This document shows positions 38,734-46,671 of a stretch of DNA of 64,000 nt, piece by piece. Source of the DNA: Limnohabitans sp. MMS-10A-192 (GTDB taxonomy: Bacteria; Pseudomonadota; Gammaproteobacteria; Burkholderiales; Burkholderiaceae_C). Both the position numbers and the translations under genes were made by a program. Every line of letters begins with the position of its first letter. Position 1 is the stretch's first letter. The notes beneath the pieces are model-generated. The model had not been told where the DNA came from. It saw nothing but the letters and a program-made list of their open reading frames with translations, and searched no databases. Location: NCBI RefSeq assembly GCF_003063335.1, contig NZ_NERX01000006.1:124001-188000 (forward strand), given 5' to 3'.

Positions 38734-40478
38734 AAGCACCTCTCGGGATAACGCTGGCGTAAAGCTCGTGAAATGATGGACACCATCAATTTCTCATCCA
38801 TGGGCTTGGTCAGCACATCACACATACCCGCATCGAAGCAACGATGGCGTTCATGCGACTCCACATTGGCCGTAAAGGCGATGATGGGCATCTGCGCCAC
38901 AGCAGCCTTACCATGCGCGCGCAAACGACCCGTCAGCTCAATGCCGTCAATGTCCGGCATGACCATGTCCACCAAAGCGACATCAAAGCAGGAATGCTCA
39001 ACGGCTTTGAGCGCCTCTGTGGCACTCAAACAACTGACGATGTCGATTTGAGGCCAAGCTTTTGCCAATTGGATTTCGGCCACCATCAAATTGATTTGGT
39101 TGTCATCCACCAGCAGCAAACGAAACGCGGTATCCGAGGGGATGGCTCGAACCTCATCGTCGGTTGCCGTCAAAGATGAACCGGCGGTCACCTCTTGCAA
39201 CGGTATTTGAAGCCAGAAGGTCGAACCGAACCCTTCATGACTGCTCACCCCAATGGTTCCACCATGGAGATTGACCAAGCCGTCACAAATGGCCAAGCCC
39301 AACCCCGTTCCGCCATATTTCCGGTTGGTCTCAAGGTCTGCGCGCTCAAATCTTTTGAAAATTCGACTTTGCATGTTCTCGGCTATGCCACGCCCTGTAT
39401 CACTGACCTCCACTCTCAGCCACGGCCCTTGACGCCCCCACTTCAGGACCACCGCACCCGATGCCGTGAATTTGATGGCGTTGCCCAGCAAGTTGTCCAC
39501 GATTTTTTTGAACTTTTTATCGTCGAGCAAAATTCGCGCCGGGAAGTCGTTTGCAGCCAGCAGCATCAACTCAATCCCTTTGAGTTTGGCCGCCAACTGC
39601 CAAGGCGCACTGGTCTGCTCCAGAAGCGCTGTCACATCGCAAGGGCTGGGGTGCAATTGCATTTTTCCAGCTTGTAGTTGCGAAAAATCCAGGACATCGT
39701 TGACCAGACCCAGCAACTGATGCGTTGCATCATGGATGTGATCGACTGTCGGGATCATGCTGGAATCACGTCCCATCTGATCGCGCAATACGCCGTTAAA
39801 ACCGAGAATGGCATTCATGGGCGTTCTCAGCTCATGTCCGACAGAAGCCACAAATTCATCGCGCAGATTCTGAATGTGGACCAAGGCCTCATGCGTGCTC
39901 TTCAGTTGAAGATTGCTCTCTTGCAGTTGACGCATTTGCAAGGAATGCAAATAGTCATACATCTGTACACCCACCATCAACAAAAGGGTCAGCACTGAAA
40001 CCGTCAGAAAACCCCAGTTGTAATGGTCAAAAACATGTGCATTGCTGCCGGAGATCCAATGGTTGACGGTGAGGTAATGCAAGGCCAAAAAGCATGCAAG
40101 GGTCATGCAAAACCAGAAAATTGTTCCTCGCAGTCCGATCAAGAGCAAAGCGACGACAGACAAAGCGGTGGGCCACATCAGCGTCACTGAATTGATACCG
40201 CCGGTTTGTGCCGCAATCAAAAAGATGGTCAACAGGCTCGAACCGATCAACAAATTGGCGACCACTTCGTAGCACCTGGGCCAATAAACGAATGGCAGGC
40301 ACAGCGCCAAGAAAATACTCAGGCGAAAATTCAAGGCAGCGTCGTACGGCAGTTCAACCAACAAGCCAAAAAGAAACGAGGTCCCACCGATCAGCACCAA
40401 GCAGACCAGCAACATTTCTGCACGAGCGAAAGGCAACCTCCACAGTTGACAAAACCGCCGAACAAACCCCAAACGCAT
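38730..40478 (-). CDS. Hybrid sensor histidine kinase with receiver (upstream of a tandem pair)
   Basis: 582 residues from ATG 40478; a GTG six bases upstream is possible, but AAGGG is better placed for the ATG. About six membrane helices precede the kinase: H-box [16 protein letters not shown] (about 220), N-box [14 protein letters not shown]1 SDTGRGI, G2 GGTGLGLAI, and a C-terminal receiver with Asp in ALVDMVMPDIDG and Lys in LTKPM. It is the paralogue of the next gene, with the same architecture but clearly diverged membrane part. It is first in a two-gene operon. Confidence 0.9.
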   Translation of the reverse strand: MRLGFVRRFCQLWRLPFARAEMLLVCLVLIGGTSFLFGLLVELPYDAALNFRLSIFLALCLPFVYWPRCYEVVANLLIGSSLLTIFLIAAQTGGINSVTLMWPTALSVVALLLIGLRGTIFWFCMTLACFLALHYLTVNHWISGSNAHVFDHYNWGFLTVSVLTLLLMVGVQMYDYLHSLQMRQLQESNLQLKSTHEALVHIQNLRDEFVASVGHELRTPMNAILGFNGVLRDQMGRDSSMIPTVDHIHDATHQLLGLVNDVLDFSQLQAGKMQLHPSPCDVTALLEQTSAPWQLAAKLKGIELMLLAANDFPARILLDDKKFKKIVDNLLGNAIKFTASGAVVLKWGRQGPWLRVEVSDTGRGIAENMQSRIFKRFERADLETNRKYGGTGLGLAICDGLVNLHGGTIGVSSHEGFGSTFWLQIPLQEVTAGSSLTATDDEVRAIPSDTAFRLLLVDDNQINLMVAEIQLAKAWPQIDIVSCLSATEALKAVEHSCFDVALVDMVMPDIDGIELTGRLRAHGKAAVAQMPIIAFTANVESHERHRCFDAGMCDVLTKPMDEKLMVSIISRALRQRYPERCL

Positions 40479-40484
40479 AACCAC

Positions 40485-40545
40485 CCTTTTAAATTTATTT
40501 TAATTAAAAATTTATACTTTTTTGTCAGTATCTCAGATTTTTGAC
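40485..40545 (-). promoter_or_regulatory. AT-rich region upstream of the hybrid kinase pair
   Basis: A strongly AT-rich stretch, unlike the GC-rich surroundings, directly upstream of the first kinase. On the minus strand it holds CTGACA and several TATAAA/TAAAAT-like hexamers, but no pair has clean spacing. Likely the promoter region. Confidence 0.4.
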
Positions 40546-40561
40546 TTACTTCAAAAGAATA

Positions 40562-40582
40562 CCCCTTCAAACCAAAAAGGGG
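40562..40582 (-). terminator. Candidate terminator of gspC
   Basis: CCCCTT - 9-nt loop - AAGGGG hairpin, lying beyond the gspC stop on the minus strand and followed by TATTCTTTT. Weak stem and U-tract. The rest of the gap up to 40689 shows no gene. Confidence 0.35.
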
Positions 40583-40689
40583 CGCGTGATGCCTCTGGCC
40601 GCGACAAGCAGGCCGACCGGTCAATCACACGGTATGGCGATGATCAAGAATTGAACTGCACGCAGGCCTGCGGCCCAGCAGGCAAAGGC

Positions 40690-41148
40690 TCAGGGCGTTG
40701 CACCCTGGCGCAATGAAATATCCCGCAAAGTGGGGCCTGTCATGCTTGCCCCTAACAGGGCTCGCTTGGGACTGAGGCTCTGCAAAACCAAGCCTTCGCC
40801 CACGGCTTGCCCCACACGATAGGGCTTGGGCGCCTGACCATCCAGGGCGATCAAGGCGCTGCCCTGCCCTGAAAGACTGGCAATGACCCCCACCAACTGA
40901 ACTCGAGGGGCATCTGTTTCAGCCGTCACATTGGCCGCGCTCACACCCAACGCTCGGGGCAATTGCCCGACCGCAGGCACTGAAGTCTCGTTGGGCGCCA
41001 ATGGGGTCGACACACTCGACGATGCCGATGCGAAGGGGAGATGCCAAAACCAATAGCCCGCGCCCAGTGCGGCAGCACACCAAAGCAAGCCCGTCAGCAA
41101 GGGGGCAAGGCTCAGCCGAAGAGCGCTCAAGTGGCGAATGGAGGTCAT
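40690..41148 (-). CDS. gspC: Type II secretion protein GspC, minimal form
   Basis: 152 residues from ATG 41148. One N-terminal membrane helix (about 15-35), a Ser/Pro linker, and the homology region VQLVGVIASLSGQGSALIALDG ... PYRVGQAVGEGLVLQSLSPKRALL (about 82-135) that contacts GspD. The sequence ends after the HR domain, with no PDZ or coiled-coil domain. It is divergent from gspG by about 12-21 bp, an arrangement known in Burkholderiales. Confidence 0.83.
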   Translation of the reverse strand: MTSIRHLSALRLSLAPLLTGLLWCAAALGAGYWFWHLPFASASSSVSTPLAPNETSVPAVGQLPRALGVSAANVTAETDAPRVQLVGVIASLSGQGSALIALDGQAPKPYRVGQAVGEGLVLQSLSPKRALLGASMTGPTLRDISLRQGATP

Positions 41149-41160
41149 GCGCAGATTATG

Positions 41161-41607
41161 ATGGATGCCATGCAAAACTCACTGTCTCACCGCTCACGTC
41201 GCCAGCGCGGCTTCACCCTGATCGAACTGATGGTGGTGCTGGCCATCATCGGCGTTTTGGCGGCATTGATCGTACCCAACGTCCTGGGCCGGGCTGACGA
41301 TGCTCGCATCACCGCCGCCCGCACCGATGTGGGTAACCTGATGCAAGCGCTCAAACTCTACAAACTGGACAACCAGCGCTTCCCCAGCAGCGAGCAGGGC
41401 CTGAAAGCATTGATCACCAAACCAGCCACCGAGCCTGTGCCCGGCAACTGGAAGCCTTACCTGGACAAACTGCCCAACGACCCATGGGGCCGCGCTTACC
41501 AGTACATGAATCCCGGCATCAAAGGCGAGGTGGATGTGCTGTCCTTTGGGGCTGACGGTCAAGCCGGCGGCGAGGGCAACAATGCGGACATCGGCAGCTG
41601 GCAATAA
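41161..41607 (+). CDS. gspG: Type II secretion major pseudopilin GspG
   Basis: 148 residues from ATG 41161 (ATG 41170 gives 145). The prepilin cleavage site is RQRG / FTLIELMVVL with Glu at +5, followed by the long helix. The C-terminal calcium-binding loop is seen in DPWGRAYQYMNPG and LSFGADGQAGGEG. It forms the pseudopilus; the prepilin peptidase is not encoded here. No good ribosome site distinguishes the two starts. Confidence 0.95.
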   Translation: MDAMQNSLSHRSRRQRGFTLIELMVVLAIIGVLAALIVPNVLGRADDARITAARTDVGNLMQALKLYKLDNQRFPSSEQGLKALITKPATEPVPGNWKPYLDKLPNDPWGRAYQYMNPGIKGEVDVLSFGADGQAGGEGNNADIGSWQ

Positions 41608-42055
41608 GCGGCACAGCCCCCCTGCAGCCCAAGGCTTCACCCTGCTGGAATTGCTGGTGGTGGTGGCGCTCATCGCCATCGCCACAGCGGGCGTGAGCCT
41701 GTCCCTGCGCGACAGCGCCGACAGCGCCCTGGAGAGGGATGCCACGCGCCTGACCGCGCTGCTGGAAACCGCACGTGCGCAAGCCCGCGCCAGTGGCCTG
41801 CCCGTGGTCTGGCGAAGCACACCGACGGGCTTCGTGTTCGAAGGCCTGCCGCCCCCGGGTCTGCCCCAAAGATGGCTCAGCGAGACCACCCGCGCCACAT
41901 CCAGCCAGCCTGTGGTGTTGGGGCCTGAGCCGATGATTCCACCGCAAAGCATCGCACTCACACCGGCCCAAGGGCCATCGCTCACCCTCTGGATCAGCAG
42001 CGATGGGCTCAGGCCGTTTCGTGTGCAACGCAGCCCTGGATGGACAAGCCCATGA
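41582..42055 (+). CDS. gspH: Type II secretion minor pseudopilin GspH
   Basis: 157 residues from ATG 41582, which overlaps the end of gspG by 26 bp and has GAGGG five bases upstream. Cleavage motif AAQG / FTLLELLVVV with Glu +5. A variable beta domain follows, ending ISSDGLRPFRVQ. It caps or initiates the pseudopilus tip complex with GspI, J and K. Confidence 0.88.
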   Translation: MRTSAAGNKRHSPPAAQGFTLLELLVVVALIAIATAGVSLSLRDSADSALERDATRLTALLETARAQARASGLPVVWRSTPTGFVFEGLPPPGLPQRWLSETTRATSSQPVVLGPEPMIPPQSIALTPAQGPSLTLWISSDGLRPFRVQRSPGWTSP

Positions 42056-42414
42056 CCCGCACGTCCGCGCGAGGTTTCACCTTGATCGAAGTCCTGGTCG
42101 CGCTGGGCATTGTGGCTGTGGCCTTGCTGGCAGGACTCAAGGCCACGGGCTCACTCAGTCGCAACGCAGACCGGCAGACTTTGAGCATGTTGGGCCAGAT
42201 GTGCGCCGACAACGAACTGATCCGCTTGCGCCTGCGCAGACAGCTGCCCGACACAGGCAACAGCCAGGTGGAATGCACGCAAGCTGGACGGGCCATGCAG
42301 GTGGAGATGCAGGTCAAAACCACACCAAACCCCAACTTCCGGCGGGTGGATGCCAGGGTGCTCAGTCAAGGGGAATTTGTACTGCAGGTCTCGACGGTGA
42401 TGGGGCGCAACTGA
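42052..42414 (+). CDS. gspI: Type II secretion minor pseudopilin GspI
   Basis: 120 residues from the ATG that overlaps the gspH stop (ATGA); an ATG at 42040 would add four residues. Cleavage motif SARG / FTLIEVLVAL. Typical GspI size. The stop overlaps the gspJ start (TGATG). Confidence 0.88.
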   Translation: MTRTSARGFTLIEVLVALGIVAVALLAGLKATGSLSRNADRQTLSMLGQMCADNELIRLRLRRQLPDTGNSQVECTQAGRAMQVEMQVKTTPNPNFRRVDARVLSQGEFVLQVSTVMGRN

Positions 42415-43142
42415 TGAACCCCAAACACAGGCACTGCGCTAACACCGGATGGCGGCGCTTTGTTCGCCCGGCCAAGTCGCATGGATTCACCCTGATCGAG
42501 GTGCTGGTGGCCATCAGCGTGATGGCGCTCATGTCGCTCATGGCCTGGCGTGGGCTCGATGGCATGCTGCGCGCGCAAAGCGGCATGCAAAGCCGTGCCG
42601 ACGACATTCGCACCCTGCAAGCAGGTCTGGCCCAATGGCAAACCGATCTGGACCAAATGAGCGAGCTGCCAGGCACGTCCAGCTGGGACTGGGATGGTCA
42701 AGTCTTGCGCCTAACCCGCCGCGCCAACGCCTCCGATGAAGCCATCCAGGTGGTGGCATGGACTTGGCGGGGCAACCCTGCCCGCACAGGCGGCGGCGAC
42801 TGGCAACGTTGGCAATCCACCCCCATGACCTTGCGCTCTGACTGGCAAAACGCCTGGGCACTGGCCGGACAATGGGGGCAGACCTCGACCGAGGCCACAC
42901 GCAACGGCCAAGTGCAGATCCACCCGATGGCAGCCTGGCAAATCTTCGTCCACCGTGGCGGCAGCTGGACCAACCCTTTGTCCAGCGATGCGGTCAATAC
43001 CGGCAACGCCTCGCCTGCCCCCATGCCCGGCAGCACACCCGATGCTGTGCGCCTGATTCTGACCCTGCCCCAAGGGCCTGTCGGCGCAGGCACACTGACG
43101 CTGGATTGGGTGCGCCCCACCTTGTCAGGTGGTGCGACATGA
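42414..43142 (+). CDS. gspJ: Type II secretion minor pseudopilin GspJ
   Basis: 242 residues from ATG 42414. Cleavage motif KSHG / FTLIEVLVAI after a 23-residue basic leader that is longer than usual. The C-terminal part (VRLILTLPQGPVGAGTLTLDWVRP) fits the GspJ beta domain. It overlaps gspI and gspK by one and four bases. Confidence 0.88.
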   Translation: MNPKHRHCANTGWRRFVRPAKSHGFTLIEVLVAISVMALMSLMAWRGLDGMLRAQSGMQSRADDIRTLQAGLAQWQTDLDQMSELPGTSSWDWDGQVLRLTRRANASDEAIQVVAWTWRGNPARTGGGDWQRWQSTPMTLRSDWQNAWALAGQWGQTSTEATRNGQVQIHPMAAWQIFVHRGGSWTNPLSSDAVNTGNASPAPMPGSTPDAVRLILTLPQGPVGAGTLTLDWVRPTLSGGAT

Positions 43143-44104
43143 AGGCGCAAAAAGGCGCAGCCTTGCTGGTGGCCATGCTGACCGTGGCCTTGGTGGCCAC
43201 CCTGACCAGTGCCGCCTTGTGGCAGCAATGGCGACAAGTCGAAATCGAGTCGGCAGAGCGCAGTCGCAGCCAAACCGCTTGGATGATGACCGGCGCCATG
43301 GACTGGACACGACTGATCCTGCAAGAAGACGCCCGCGCTCAACAAGGCGGCATGGTCGACCACCTGGGTGAGCCTTGGGCTTTGCCAGTCCAGGAATCGA
43401 AGTTGTCCACCTTTTTGTCGCAAGATCAGAAATGGCAAGAAGGCGACGCCGACGTGTTTTTATCGGGCTACATCAACGATGCACAATCGCGCTTGAATGT
43501 GCGCAACCTCGTGGACAACGGCAAGATTTCCGTACCCGAACTGGCGATTTGGGTGCGGCTGTTTGAACGCCTGAGCTTGCCATTGAGCGAACTGGAGAGC
43601 CTGGCTCGTCAGTTGCCTCTTGCACTGACCAACGCCAGCACATCGCCCACGGGAAAACCTACAGCAACAGGTCCCCTGATGCCCCACCGCAGCGCACAAC
43701 TGGTCTGGCTGGGCCTGAGCCCAAGAACCCTTTCTGTGCTCGACCACTTCATCACCGTGCTGCCCGAGCCCACGCCCATCAACCTCAACACGGCACCCGC
43801 CGAAGTCCTCATGGCCTGCGTGCCCGGGCTTGACCTGGCGGGCGCCCGGCAATGGGTGAGCCAGCGTGAGCGTGCGCACTGGAGCAGTCTGGACGCCGCC
43901 CGCCAAGCCCTGGGCCCTTTGGGCAGACGACTCGACGACAAGCGCCACAGCGTCCAGAGCAATTACTTTGAAATCCATGGCCGCATGCGCATCGACCGTG
44001 TCGTGCAGCAAGAGCTGGCACTGGTCAAACGGGAAGGCACCCAGGTGCGCATGTTGTGGCGTGTGCGCTCCCCATGGATCGCCCCTGTGGCGCCCCTACA
44101 ATGA
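43139..44104 (+). CDS. gspK: Type II secretion minor pseudopilin GspK
   Basis: 321 residues. The leader is short and the cleavage motif is QKG / AALLVAMLTVAL; there is no Glu at +5, which is normal for GspK. The helical alpha domain includes SGYINDAQSRLNVRNLV and INLNTAPAEVLMACVPG, both typical. It sits at the pseudopilus tip. The start overlaps the gspJ stop. Confidence 0.9.
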   Translation: MKAQKGAALLVAMLTVALVATLTSAALWQQWRQVEIESAERSRSQTAWMMTGAMDWTRLILQEDARAQQGGMVDHLGEPWALPVQESKLSTFLSQDQKWQEGDADVFLSGYINDAQSRLNVRNLVDNGKISVPELAIWVRLFERLSLPLSELESLARQLPLALTNASTSPTGKPTATGPLMPHRSAQLVWLGLSPRTLSVLDHFITVLPEPTPINLNTAPAEVLMACVPGLDLAGARQWVSQRERAHWSSLDAARQALGPLGRRLDDKRHSVQSNYFEIHGRMRIDRVVQQELALVKREGTQVRMLWRVRSPWIAPVAPLQ

Positions 44105-44111
44105 ACCACAC

Positions 44112-45344
44112 ATGCGCACACTGATCCTGCAACTGCCCCTCGGAATGCCTCAGGCCCAATCAAGCTACTTGCACGCTTGGGTTCAAGCCGATGCGCCAAT
44201 GGCACCCCCGAGTTTTCAATGGGCCAGCGCCAGCTTGCTGCCCCCCGCACAGCGCAGCACAGAATGCGTGGTGATGTTGCCTGCAAGCGCCATGTCCTGG
44301 CATGCGGTGGAACTGCCCAGCGGCTTGCACAAGCAAAAGGGCAGCCTGCAAGCGGCTTTGCACGGCCTGTTGGAAGAGCGGGTGCTCGACGAGCCCGGCC
44401 AATTGCACATGGCCTTGCCGCCCGACTGGCAAAGCGCCACCCGCAACTGGGTTGCCGTGTGCGACAAACTCTGGCTCCAAGCGCACCTGCATGCACTCGA
44501 AACAGCGGGTCTGACCGTGCACCGCATCGTGCCGGAATTCACGCCCGACAGCGCCACCTTGGAGATCACCGCCACTGGTGATGAACACGACGGTTGGCTT
44601 TGGCTGCGGCAAGTCGATCGGGGCGTCTGGGGGGTGCCCTTGTCCAGCGTCAAAATGGGCGAGCTCGATCTGCGCGCCGATGAACTGCAAACGGCCAGCA
44701 TCGAAGCTGAGCCAGCCGTGATCGGGCTGGTCTCCCGAACATTGCAGATGCAACCGCGCTTGACAGCGCCCGCACAGCACTGGCTGGCCGCGCTGTCAAA
44801 TGGCTGGGATCTGGCCCAATTTGAATTTCAAACCGATGCCCGTGCACGCCTGCTGAAAACGGCGCAACGCATGGCTCACGAACTGTGGCAACACCCTCAA
44901 TGGCGATGGGCTCGCTGGGGGGTGGCCGCCCTGTTGGTCAGCCAACTGGCGGGCCTGAACGTTTGGGCCTGGAAAACACGCTCAAACTGGCAGGCGCAAC
45001 AAGCGTCATGGACTCAGATCCTGCGAGAGACATTTCCCCAGACCCGTGTGGTGATCGATGCACCTTTGCAAATGAAACAGCAAGTGGACCGTCTGCGCCA
45101 AAACTCGAGCGCCTTGGCGCCTGGCGATCTTGAAGCCATGTTGTCAGCCCTCGGCCAGGCCTTGCCAACCCACGTTGCAGCCCCACCCCAATGGCGCTAC
45201 CAAGCAGGACAGTTGCGGCCGATCGGCTGGCCGCTCACGGCCAAAGACCAACAAACCATCCAGCAACAACTGGGCCCGCAGGGCTATCAGCTTCAGGCTG
45301 AAGGTGACAACTGGCTCATGCGCCTTACAGGCAGCCCGCCATGA
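44112..45344 (+). CDS. gspL: Type II secretion inner-membrane platform protein GspL
   Basis: 410 residues. The N-terminal cytoplasmic actin-like part (about 1-250) binds GspE; one membrane helix follows (about 272-292, WGVAALLVSQLAGLNVWAW), then a periplasmic ferredoxin-like domain. The N-terminal part is divergent from E. coli GspL. Placed between gspK and gspM, overlapping gspM by ATGA. Confidence 0.85.
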   Translation: MRTLILQLPLGMPQAQSSYLHAWVQADAPMAPPSFQWASASLLPPAQRSTECVVMLPASAMSWHAVELPSGLHKQKGSLQAALHGLLEERVLDEPGQLHMALPPDWQSATRNWVAVCDKLWLQAHLHALETAGLTVHRIVPEFTPDSATLEITATGDEHDGWLWLRQVDRGVWGVPLSSVKMGELDLRADELQTASIEAEPAVIGLVSRTLQMQPRLTAPAQHWLAALSNGWDLAQFEFQTDARARLLKTAQRMAHELWQHPQWRWARWGVAALLVSQLAGLNVWAWKTRSNWQAQQASWTQILRETFPQTRVVIDAPLQMKQQVDRLRQNSSALAPGDLEAMLSALGQALPTHVAAPPQWRYQAGQLRPIGWPLTAKDQQTIQQQLGPQGYQLQAEGDNWLMRLTGSPP

Positions 45345-45847
45345 CTTCTCCCCTCCTCAAATTGCAAAGCGCAGCCCATCAAATGTGGCAACAACGCAGC
45401 TTGCGCGAGCGCCTTTTGCTGCAAACAGCCGCATGGTTGATCGGCTTGGTCACCCTGTGGACAGTGGGCATAGCCCCTGCCATGCGCACTTGGCAAGCAG
45501 CTGCCGCACAACAAACTGCTCTGGATCAGCAAAGCCAGCAGATGCAGCAATGGCAAGCTGAGGCCAAACGGCTGACATCTTCGCAAGCCACCACACGGGC
45601 AGATGCCACGCAATGGTTACAAGCCCACATCTCGGACTTGGGCCCCAAGGCCAAACTGCAAATGCAGGCCGAACAAATACAACTGACTGTGGACGCTGCA
45701 CCCGCCCAGGCTCTGGCCCTCTGGCTGAGTCAAGCCCGCGAACATGCGCATGTCCGCCCCGTGCAAGCCCAATTGCAACAAACGCCCGCCAGCGCCACCG
45801 CGCCCGGTGTGGCGTGGAGCGGCACCTTGCTCCTGAGCCTGCCGTGA
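45341..45847 (+). CDS. gspM: Type II secretion protein GspM
   Basis: 168 residues: a short cytoplasmic tail, a membrane helix (about 28-48), a Gln-rich coil and a small periplasmic ferredoxin-like domain ending GVAWSGTLLLSLP. It pairs with GspL to stabilise the ATPase platform. Sequence conservation is low in this family; the call rests on layout and place. Confidence 0.82.
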   Translation: MTSPLLKLQSAAHQMWQQRSLRERLLLQTAAWLIGLVTLWTVGIAPAMRTWQAAAAQQTALDQQSQQMQQWQAEAKRLTSSQATTRADATQWLQAHISDLGPKAKLQMQAEQIQLTVDAAPAQALALWLSQAREHAHVRPVQAQLQQTPASATAPGVAWSGTLLLSLP

Positions 45848-45857
45848 ACACAGCGCC

Positions 45858-46667
45858 ATGAAAACCCGCCCAGTCAACCACCACGCATCCAGCGCCACTT
45901 GGCGCTTTGCCGTGGCTGGCGCATTGCTGGGCAGCTTGCTGGCCTGCTTGCTGTGGGCACCCGCACGTTGGCTGTCCTGGGCAGTCGGCCAGGCCTCACA
46001 AGGCCAAGTGCAGCTGAACAGCCCCCGGGGCACCGTCTGGCAAGGCTCGGCCCACATCACGCTCAACGGCGGTACGGGCAGCCTGGATGCACAAACCCTG
46101 CCTAGTCGCTTGAACTGGCGCATCAAGCCAGGCTGGATGAACTTGCAAATCCAACTGCAAGCCGACTGCTGCATGGACCAGCCTGCCCAAGCGATGCTGT
46201 ATGCAGGCTGGTCCCTGCTGCGCGTGAAACTGGACAACCACCAGTCACGCTGGCCTGCTGCGTGGCTGACGGGCCTGGGCGCCCCCTGGAACACCCTGCA
46301 AGCCGAAGGCCAGCTGCAATTGCGCACCGAATCCTTGCAACTGCAATGGGCCGCAGGTCGCCTGCAAATGCAAGGCCTGGCAGAGCTGCAAGCGCAAGGC
46401 ATGTCTTCACGCCTGAGCACCCTCAAACCCATGGGCAGTTACCGCGTGCAAGTGCGCGGCACGCCTGAAGGCACCGCCACACCCGAGTTGCAGTTGAGCA
46501 CCCTGCAAGGCCCTCTGCAACTGCAAGGCCAAGGCCAATGGGTCGGCTCGCGGCTGCGTTTTTCGGGCGAAGCGCATGCCGACGAAGGCGCCGAAGCCGC
46601 CCTGTCCAACTTGCTGAACATCATCGGCCGCCGTCAAGGCACGCGCAGCCTGCTTTCTTTGGGATGA
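45858..46667 (+). CDS. gspN: Type II secretion protein GspN
   Basis: 269 residues with one N-terminal membrane helix (about 17-40) and a beta-rich periplasmic remainder with the recurring pattern of short Leu/Gln strands (NSPRGTVWQGSA near residue 54 is the family hallmark). GspN is a non-essential accessory protein found in a subset of T2SS. It lies 10 bp after gspM and 4 bp before gspD. Confidence 0.82.
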   Translation: MKTRPVNHHASSATWRFAVAGALLGSLLACLLWAPARWLSWAVGQASQGQVQLNSPRGTVWQGSAHITLNGGTGSLDAQTLPSRLNWRIKPGWMNLQIQLQADCCMDQPAQAMLYAGWSLLRVKLDNHQSRWPAAWLTGLGAPWNTLQAEGQLQLRTESLQLQWAAGRLQMQGLAELQAQGMSSRLSTLKPMGSYRVQVRGTPEGTATPELQLSTLQGPLQLQGQGQWVGSRLRFSGEAHADEGAEAALSNLLNIIGRRQGTRSLLSLG

Positions 46668-46671
46668 ACCC

